DNA of 64,000 nucleotides from Tomocerus qinae (Eukaryota; Arthropoda; Collembola; Entomobryomorpha; Tomoceridae), in contig CM034547.1 of NCBI GenBank assembly GCA_020055645.1, forward strand, positions 71,582,884 to 71,646,883, written 5' to 3'. The translations under genes and the position numbers were made by a program. Position 1 is the first letter of the stretch. Each line of letters begins with the position of its first letter. The notes under the pieces were generated by a model. It ran no database searches and was not told the DNA's origin. It saw only the letters and a list, made by a program, of their open reading frames with translations. Positions 56,887 to 64,000 of this stretch are shown here, one piece after another.

Positions 56887-57799
56887 AAACCTACAGCAAG
56901 CCGTAACAGAAGCTCGCCTGAGTGAAGGGGACCGTTTACACAGTTTTAGTAGAATAATTGCAATAGGTTTATTTTCATATTTATTGGTTAATATTGAGTA
57001 TCAAAATCAAAAATTTATAAATGTTGACCATCAAAGTCAACAGGGAATCAAAATAGATTAATATTGACTATGAAAATCAACAGAAAATCAAAGTATTAAT
57101 TTTGACCATCAAAAGCAATAGAAAATCAATATAGATTAATGTTGACTTCCAAAATCAGCAGAAAATCAAAATAGATAATTGTTGAATATTAAAATCAACA
57201 GAAACTCCAAATAGATTAAGATTGACAATGAAAATCAACAGAAGATCAAAAGTGATTGATGTTGACTATGAAAATCAGCAGAAAAACAAAATTGATTAAT
57301 GTTAACTATGAAAATCAACAGAAAATCAAGTGATTAATGTTGACTATGAAAAGCAACAGAAAATCAAAATAGGTAATTGTTGACTATGAAAATCAACAGC
57401 AAATCAAAATAGATAATTATTGACCATGAAAATCAACAGAAAATCAAGATTTGATTATTGTTGACTATGAAAGTCAGCAGAAAAACAGAAGTGATTAATG
57501 TTGACTATGAAAATCAGCAGAAAAACCAAATTGTTTAATGTTAACTATGAAAATCAACAGAAAATCAAGTGATTAACGTTGACTATGAAAAGCAACAGAA
57601 AATCAAAATTTATTTTTGTTGACTATGAAAATCAACAGAAAATCAAAATTGATTAATGTTGGCTATCATAATGAAATGAAATTCGAAAAATATAAATTTA
57701 ACTATCTATTTGCATATAAATGCGAAATAGATTCATTTCCGTCCTATAATAGGTATTTTTCAGTTTTATTTACTTTATTATAAAATCTTAAATTTGGTC
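56887..57799 (+). mobile_element. HLE-Q, 5' part
   Basis: 5' aaacctacagcaagccgtaac at 56887. Array with mixed 40-bp units and an internal roughly 185-bp duplication (the block with gattaatgttgactatgaaa, agcaacag at 57327 recurs at 57572). Core to aaatcttaaatttggtc at 57799, where it meets HLE-R head-on. Confidence 0.8.
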
Positions 57800-58413
57800 A
57801 ACAATTATCTATTTTGATTTTCTGTTGATTTTCACAGTCAATGTTAATCTATGTTCATTTTCTGTTGATTTTAATAGTCAATATTAATCTATTCTGATTT
57901 TATATTGATTTTAATAGCCAACATTAATCTATTTTTATTTTCTGTTGATTTTCATAGTCAACATTAATCTATTTTGATTTTCTATTGCTTTTGATGGTCA
58001 AAATTAATCTATTTTTATTTTCTGTTGATTTTCATAGTCAATGTTAATCTATGTTCATTTTCTGTTGATTTTAATAGTCAGTATTAATCTATTCTGATTT
58101 TATATTGATTTTAATAGTCAATATTAATCTATTTTGATTTTCTGTTGATTTTCATAGTCAATATTAATCTATTTTGATTTTATATTGATTTTAATAGTCA
58201 ATATTAATCTATTTTGATTTTCTGTTGATTTTCATAGTCAACGTTAATCTGTTTTGATTTTCTATTGACTTTGATGGTCAATATTCATGCATTTTGATAC
58301 TCAATATTAACCAATAAATATGAAAATAAACCTATTTCTATTATTTTACTAAAACTGTGTGTACACGGTCCCCTTCACTCAGGCGAGCTTCTGTTACGGC
58401 TTGCCGTAGGTTT
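57800..58413 (-). mobile_element. HLE-R, inverted 5' part
   Basis: Minus-strand array (tctgttgattttcatagtca, acattaatctattttgattt) followed by the 5' end ttctgttacggcttgccgta at 58413. A block of about 240 bp from tctatgttcattttctgttg (57848) recurs at 58028. The 3' half is missing. Q and R together form an inverted pair with 5' ends outward. Confidence 0.8.
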
Positions 58414-58804
58414 TACTATAAAATTGAATAAAAATCCCATCGTCTAATAGTTATTTTCCGGCTTAATTTGCTTTATTATAAAATTTCAAATTTGGTAGAA
58501 GCGGATTGAAATATTTTATACTATCCCGCTAACAATTTATAGGAAACGCCATTGAACTTTTTAATGTCCATTTAATGCCAAATTTTCACTTTGACTATCA
58601 AAATGAAGACAAAGTGAGCGCGCGGTATCTCAGCAACCAATAGACCGATTTACCCCCAATTCAATAGGGATCGTCAGTGGTCCATAGGCATTGTTTTTGC
58701 CAAGTTTGGTCAATATCCGTCATTGCTTTCGAAAGTTATCGTGGGGACGGACGGACGTACGGACAGACTGTGCGGTTCTATAAGCTCGCTTCCTCAGACG
58801 AGCT
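58414..58804 (+). mobile_element. HLE-S, 3' part
   Basis: actataaaattgaataaaaa, core, agtgagcgcgcggtatctca, cggacggacgtacggacag, and hairpin agctcgcttcctcagacgagct at 58804. Very similar to the right half of HLE-K (29386-29787). The array and 5' end are replaced by HLE-R. Confidence 0.85.
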
Positions 58805-59546
58805 AAAACAAGCCACAAGCCCTAGGTACTCAATCAGAGTTTCCAAAAATCCCTACCAAAAATATTTTGCATAAAGTATTTTTTGAACTATCTATGAGCG
58901 TTTGAAATTTTGGAATTTGAATGTGAAATACAGACGAAAACAGCGAATAACGGCACATAGCTTGAATCAAATTCCTCGCACTTGAGCAGATTGTCACTTT
59001 CGCACATCTTGCAGTGCGAAGGTGCCATGCCTTTTTGGTGAGCAAATTGGCAGAGCTGTTCGCACCTAGTTTGGCCAATGGCGGGCTGAGCTGCGGTTCA
59101 AATTCGTTCCCGCCTTGGCACTCTCTCGCAGATGTGCAATTGCACGAAAATTGCATGGCTGCACAGAGTGCGATGCGAAAGTGCCCTGAATCTGAGTGAA
59201 ATGCCAAGGCAACAATTATCTTTCATCTAAAGTACCAGCTTCTGAAGCCACAGTTGACAAGTTTGCTAAAATTTTTGTTTCCTCATAGATACGAATTACA
59301 ATTTGCCATTTCTCGTGTAACCTACCCAGAATTGCCAGGGGTCTTTTATATTTTGACTCGTACAGTAGTATACTTTAGAAAAGTTTTGAGCAACCGTTTA
59401 TTTTAGAGAATTCGGATAAATCATGGTTTCCTGTCGTTGGACGATATTTCAATTTCATACTGTGATTATACATAATATGTACTTGCATTATTTTGAAAAT
59501 ATTTGTGTTCTTTCGAGAGTATTTCATAATATTTATTTCCTTTCAG
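58805..59546. other. GC-richer patch with gcac/gtgc words; no gene assigned
   Basis: 58975-59190 is GC-richer, with cactttcgca (58996) and its complement tgcgaaagtg (59173) plus several tgcac/gtgca words. This suggests a decayed inverted repeat. Overlapping frames on both strands (longest 125 codons, minus) fit a palindrome better than a gene. Confidence 0.35.
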
Positions 59547-59686
59547 CTGTATTTGGACTTATTCCAAACTATCATTGTGCTTCGAAGTACTCGAAGCCAT
59601 TCGAAAATAGCCTTCAAAAATACTCAGACGACATCGGCATAGCGGCTAATGGACGGACTACAAAGGACGATTGTCCACAGTTCTAG
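59547..59686 (+). CDS. Possible terminal coding exon, unknown product
   Basis: A pyrimidine-rich acceptor (atttatttcctttcag) is followed by an open frame, with two leading bases completing a codon. It reads VFGLIPNYHCASKYSKPFEN then SLQKYSDDIGIAANGRTTKD and ends DCPQF with a TAG at 59684. Two cysteines and a polar composition would suit a secreted or extracellular tail. The acceptor and non-repetitive setting are the only support. I do not recognise a family and found no upstream exon. Confidence 0.2.
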
Positions 59687-60250
59687 TAATCCATTAAGGG
59701 AAAGAATTTTTGACTGAATTCACCCCGTAGCTGTCAAATAAATTCATTTTGGTGGCGGTATGGTTAGTCGGAGATATGGTATGTGACGTCGGGTAATGAA
59801 GTGGCGGGAGCGAAGGAAAAGGAGAAAATCGAATGAATTGAAGTCGACTTCGATTCATCTACACAAAGAGACTTTCTCCAGCCGCAGCCACTTTCTCCAC
59901 AGACATAGAATAAACTCATCCAAGAGACACCCAAAACACTCTCCTAATTTGACCTTAGAGTTCATAGCACAGGATCCCCACCAAGGTTTCGATTGGGAGA
60001 CACCACTGATGGGAATTTTCCATATCCCACCCGGAATCAAAATACAGTGAGAAATTGCAGCAAAATTGAAAGTATTGGGAAATGATCAAAACTTGGGCCA
60101 AATTAAAATTGTCCCCTTTATATCTCGGATATCAATCAAAATGGGGGACATTAGAAATGAGAACATGGAAAACTATGGCTTTTTTTACTGGAACGTAGGT
60201 ACTCAAAATAATATTATAATATGTAGTCAGGGTCCCTTATATTTGGGGCC
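59687..60250. other. No recognised gene
   Basis: Less AT-biased and apparently low-copy. Overlapping frames at 59796-60050 (plus) and 59855-60040 (minus) have no recognised domain. Confidence 0.35.
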
Positions 60251-60850
60251 TCAACTCGGGCGAGCTTCCGTTATCCAATCTATGTGTTAGGGCAGTAAGC
60301 GTAGAGTGCGTGAATTGAGATAAGAATGGGACTGTGAGAGAATTGTCCCAAATGCGAAGGAATTGAAGATAGTATGTGGGTAGAGGGAAATGAGAGAGTC
60401 AGTTGTGAGAAAATAGGCTGTGGAGGTGAAAGGGAGGAAGAGAGTGTTCGAAGTATACTGGCGCCTAAATGTCCACATTTCACACATTTTCGGTTGGGCT
60501 AATGCAAACGGGTTTCTCACAGTTCCAAATTTCTCACCATTCTGCACTTTTTTCAAATTTTTCATTATTTTAGACTTTTACCAGTTCCCACTATTTCCCA
60601 TATTTCTTATTTTTTTCAATTTCTCAGTTTCCCATATTTCCCGGGCGTCCAACGAAGTGTGGCCTATTCTGTATTATTCGAACGAGCTTCTGTTACGGTT
60701 TATTTTAGGGTAGCGAGTATAGATTGCGTGAGATGGTATGAGAGATGAAAGTGCGATCTGTCCCGGATGCGGAGGAATGGAAGAAGAGAAAGGAGTGGGA
60801 GAAAGTAGGGTACGGAGGTGAAAGGAGTGTCGGAAGTGTACGGGACGAGG
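60250..60850 (-). repeat. Diverged direct duplication containing HLE-like 5' tips
   Basis: Blocks at 60258-60450 and 60681-60840 share cgagcttc(c/t)gtta, tgcgtgagatggtatgaga-type sequence, aaatgcgaaggaattgaaga/ggatgcggaggaatggaaga and tggaggtgaaagg. Each begins like the HLE 5' tip (gcgagcttctgttacgg). Lacking the array and core, they may be ancient HLE remnants or a distinct repeat. Open frames across them are not convincing. Confidence 0.4.
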
Positions 60851-61150
60851 GAGGGAGGGTTGGGGGTGTCTGGCTCCCTCCCTCCATCTCCTCTCTCTCC
60901 TCTTCATTCTCAGTCTGAACTCACAGTCGAGAGGAGCAGAGACGCCGAGAAACAACCCGGGTATTCTGTGTGTGCCGGGTATCTCACGACCCGGGTAATC
61001 AAATGAGATAAAGTGACTCAGTGAGGGACAATTCCCAGTTTTCTCTTGATTGAAAAGAGTCCACATTACCCCAGGCTACCCTACTTTCACCACTTTCACC
61101 ATATTATCTTACGAAATCTGTCCAAAAGATTAAATCGGACTTACGGAAGA
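60851..61150. other. No gene seen
   Basis: Pyrimidine-rich stretch (60880-60920) and a near-direct repeat of acccgggtat/acccgggtaa (60956, 60990). Confidence 0.35.
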
Positions 61151-61154
61151 ACGT

Positions 61155-61740
61155 AGAAACACAACCTTTTCTACTTTCCCAGTCCTTATAGTTACATTTG
61201 ACAAATTCGAATCCTTTCTTTACTTTCCTCGCCTTTATAGTGGCATTACTGCAACTGGGCTTATAGTACTGCCTACCAGATTCCGACAAACTGAGGGGCA
61301 CGGAAAAAACCCAGTTTCTCTACTTCCCCCATTGCCACAGTTCAACACATTTGACAGAATTCCACCAATTTATACCTCAGCCCCATTTCATAGTTTCTTC
61401 TATAGTGTGTAAAGTAAGCCTACTTTCTCCACTTGCCCCAACATCCTAGGTAGGAATACCATTCACTAATTAGATCTACTTTACTGTTTGGATATCCAAG
61501 CTGGGAGAACCAAGGCACTTTTTCCATCGTTCAACTTTGGTCTATACACTCCCTTGTCTCTGCCTATACACAGGCTTAGTAAATGTTCGATCGGAGAATC
61601 TCAAGAACCACTGAAATCCCACTTTCCCTACTTTCCTCGCGAGTCAACACTTGCACAATTTGTATTTAAACACGCAATAAACATTTAAAGAGGAGTTGGT
61701 GGACTAAGAAAGTCAACTTTCTCTACTTTCCCCATAGTGG
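61155..61740. repeat. Diverged 'tttctctactttcccc' periodic repeat
   Basis: Variants of tttct(c)tactttcccc occur at about 61168, 61218, 61313, 61418, 61623 and 61712, often followed by cttatagtggcatt or gttcaacac. Spacing is commonly 90-105 bp. It looks like an old tandem array. Confidence 0.4.
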
Positions 61741-62128
61741 CGTTCTTCGACAGTTTTTTATATGCAGTTATCTTGTCGAAAATTCACCGGCCCTATGCAA
61801 TTGTATAGATAGTGATAAATATTTAAACGGAGGAGCAAAGAAGACCGAAGAAAGTGTGCTTTCTCCAGTGACAGAATGGGGGAGAGGAGAAAAGAAGCAT
61901 TTGTCATGTGAGATGACATGAATTCAGCGAGTCTGGACGTTGCCAAAAGACAACAATGGTACAATATGTTGAGGATCATTTATCACGTCCTTCCACCCCA
62001 CCTACCCCACCCACAAACATAGGAGAAAGCACGTAGATGGAAAAACTAATTAAATAGCTCATAAATTGACCTAATTGGAGAAAGGAAGACTCTTGTAATG
62101 AGATAATAGATTCACTTAATTAATGCCA

Positions 62129-62156
62129 TATAAAAACTCATTAAAGGATTTCAGAC
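62129..62156 (+). promoter_or_regulatory. Candidate core promoter for the 62.2-kb exon
   Basis: TATAAAAA at 62129-62136 and an initiator-like TCAGAC at 62151. Spacing from TATA to the candidate +1 is about 24 bases, slightly short of the usual 28-32. It lies about 90 bp upstream of the ATG at 62240. Weak alone; the downstream signal-peptide exon adds some support. Confidence 0.25.
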
Positions 62157-62239
62157 ATGCACCTCCCCTTGATTTACTGCAGAGACAATTGATTTAAGAG
62201 AACTCTTGGCTTACTACGGAAAATTTTGATTTGTGTCAG

Positions 62240-62336
62240 ATGAAAATGCTGGAGAAGGAACCAAGACTGTCAATACTGCTCATCGGGCTACTCTCGGCCC
62301 TTAGCCATATCGCCAAAGCTGGATCCATTTTCCCAG
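62240..62336 (+). CDS. First coding exon of a putative secreted or membrane protein
   Basis: ATG at 62240 opens MKMLEKEPRLSILLIGLLSA then LSHIAKAGSIFP and runs into the donor CCAG|GTAACC at 62336/62337, phase 1. Features of a signal peptide: basic/polar n-region with KEPR, hydrophobic core LSILLIGLLSAL, and an AKA-G type cleavage site at about residues 27/28. Read-through hits a stop seven codons into the intron, so splicing is required. It is too short for ordinary ORF cut-offs. A TATA-like box is 110 bp upstream. The rest of the gene lies beyond at least 1.66 kb of intron, probably right of the window. Identity unknown. Confidence 0.5.
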
Positions 62337-63621
62337 GTAACCCCTTTCTCAATACTTAACCTATACTATACATTGAATGAAACGCAAGGAACAACATATA
62401 GATATCCATGTTTTGACGAAAAAAAGTCAAAAATAGCCCTTGATATGCACCTTTTTCGAACTGGGCTTAAACACCTCTTAAGTGTATACGAATTCATACG
62501 CGAGAATTCGCGTAAATCCTTCTCTAGCCCCTTTTATTTTTTAGCCTTTAAAATAGTCCAGGTGAAAATACTATGATTTAATAATGCTAAACGATTTGTT
62601 GGAAGGAAATGCAAAAAGTATTTAACTCCAGGATGAGAAGAATTGGATTTCTTGCTGATGAAGCCCCTTTTCGGTACACGGTAGATATCTCTACGTAACT
62701 CATAATATGGCTTATTGAATATTATTTCAACAATTTGTCAGCAACGAGATGCTCATTCATAACCATTATTAAACCGTTGCAATTTCGCCCAACGTAGAAC
62801 TTTCACCGCTACCAGATTTGTACCACTTTCCCAGAACGGAAATTAGGGAAGGTCGATTCTTAGATTCTCCGCTTAAGCATACTCAATTTGTACATGTTTA
62901 AAGTGGACATGAGATTGTCTACCTATAATATTACAGCAGAGCAGAAGTAAGTGGTGTTTGGTGGTGGTAAGCATGGCTGAATGAAAGGCAGAACCAAATA
63001 GCTCCCTCCAATACTCTTCCAAAAATATCAATAAATAGTTATAAGAATATTACAGTTTATCCAAATAAAAAATAATGAACTTTGATGTGATTTAAGGATA
63101 AATTTAAGGATTATTTTTCATAAATACATTTCTTACGAACAAAGTACAGTAAATAAACTCAAAAAACTAACGGCTAAATTTTTGCAAAATTCATACCAAA
63201 GTTCATTATTGTTCTGGATGAACTGTACTTTTTTTAAAACATTTTGGCCCTCAAAGGACGCCTTCTCACTTCAAACCATATGCAGGTACACCCTACTTAT
63301 TATGTATTTGGATAGGAAATCCCCCTGCGATGAGATAAGCACAGAGATGAGCGGAGCACCTTTGTCAAAGCACCTTAGAAAATACTGGGCCTTTGAAAGC
63401 TACATTTTCTAATTTAAGTAGAAAATAAGAAAACGAATACCTTCTGTGGCAGTTCAATACCAATTTCCTATAATAATTAAAATCATTTCTTTCCCTGAAA
63501 AATATAATTTCAACAATCCACCTTCCATGGGCCCTAGACAGAAACATCTACTTTCAGAATGTAAATCGTTGCACATCAGTAAGTTGTCCCTGTGACCTAT
63601 GCGTGCAGCGAAAGTTGGGTA
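62337..63621 (+). other. Putative intron 1 of the 62.2-kb gene
   Basis: AT-rich, no convincing acceptor-plus-frame combination. Short frames (62373-62576, 63182-63412) have no recognised domain. Confidence 0.3.
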
Positions 63622-63964
63622 TTGTCTTATTAGGATAAGGTTTACCGTATCTAATAACACATAACTTGGAAAGGATACAGCAGAAAATTTGCCCAGGAGG
63701 TATCTGTAACCAATACATTTCTATGGTAATTGCCATTTTTCGTAGTTTAACATGGGAAGGGTCTGTCCGCCCGAACTTGCTCGTGTAAAAGTGATTTTAC
63801 ATGAGGACGGAACGGGCGGACAGACCCTTTCTACGTTAAACTACGAAAAATGGCAATTACCACAGAAATGTATTGGTTACAGATACCTCCTGGGCAAATT
63901 TTCTGCTGTATCCTTTCCAAGTTATGTGTTATTAGATACGGTAAACCTTATCCTAACAGGACAA
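63622..63964. mobile_element. Tc1/mariner-type foldback MITE, 343 bp
   Basis: TTGTCTTATTAGGATAAGG...CCTTATCCTAACAGGACAA with TA on each side (63620-63621, 63965-63966). Arms of about 150 bp share ggtttaccgtatctaataac, gcccaggaggtatctgtaac and gggtctgtccgcccg. The loop is near 63785. Frames here are mirror images of the palindrome. Confidence 0.75.
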
Positions 63965-64000
63965 TAGGTTAGGTCGGATCGTTATTTTAACAAATGCACT

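Noticed and set aside
58830-59207. 125-codon minus-strand frame with cysteines
   Set aside because: The DNA is a decayed inverted repeat with open frames on both strands; no domain recognised.
60674-61066. 130-codon minus-strand frame rich in Pro, Ser and Arg
   Set aside because: Lies over a diverged duplication and a pyrimidine-rich tract; composition follows the DNA.

Overview
The window reads as a transposon-dominated, AT-rich stretch of a eukaryotic nuclear genome, most likely an arthropod. The evidence is internal: dense nested transposons, spliced coding exons, and short interstitial runs of CCTAA (18316-18340 and 36807-36826), the telomere motif typical of many arthropods. There is no operon structure and no intact host gene. 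The species cannot be named from sequence alone.

The main component is one family of non-autonomous elements present in about 18 full or partial copies. Its 5' end is AAACCTAC(A/G)GCAAGCCGTAACAG followed by AGCTCGCCTGAG. The centre is a 40-bp-period minisatellite array. After the array comes a conserved core, then a GTTATCGTG block, a (GGAC)n microsatellite, and a 3' hairpin ending GGCGAGCT. The 5' subterminal word is inverted in the 3' hairpin, and insertions go into A/T runs without further duplication. This is the layout described for Helentron-associated elements (HINE/DINE-1 type). I call them HLE-A to HLE-T.

Region by region. 1-3031: edge copy HLE-A, a hAT-like MITE and repeat flanks. 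3032-10216: HLE-B, holding a PIF/Harbinger-type MITE and an ORF1-only LINE; the LINE holds HLE-C and a near-intact DNA transposon whose spliced DDE transposase (about 7.5-9.3 kb) is the only substantial protein gene. 10.2-20 kb: more HLEs (E split by F, G split by H) and MITEs. 20-27 kb: HLE fragments, a Mutator-like MITE, a tandem satellite, and a second HLE-like family. 27-29.8 kb: HLE-K contains a foldback that contains HLE-L. 31.4-32 kb: a tRNA-headed SINE with 13-bp target duplications. 34-36.6 kb: two related foldbacks, one carrying nested MITEs with 8-bp duplications. 42.8-47 kb: the same foldback family carrying HLE-O, which carries HLE-P. 49.6-51.1 kb: a 1.5-kb foldback of 120-bp repeats. 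53.6-55 kb: an element with a 40-bp array flanked by copies of an 18-bp perfect palindrome. 56.9-58.8 kb: an inverted HLE cluster.

From about 59 kb to the right edge recognised repeats thin out. A short exon at 62240-62336 encodes a signal-peptide-like N-terminus ending at a GT splice donor and is the best candidate for a host gene; its remaining exons would lie beyond the window. A possible terminal exon lies at 59547-59686.
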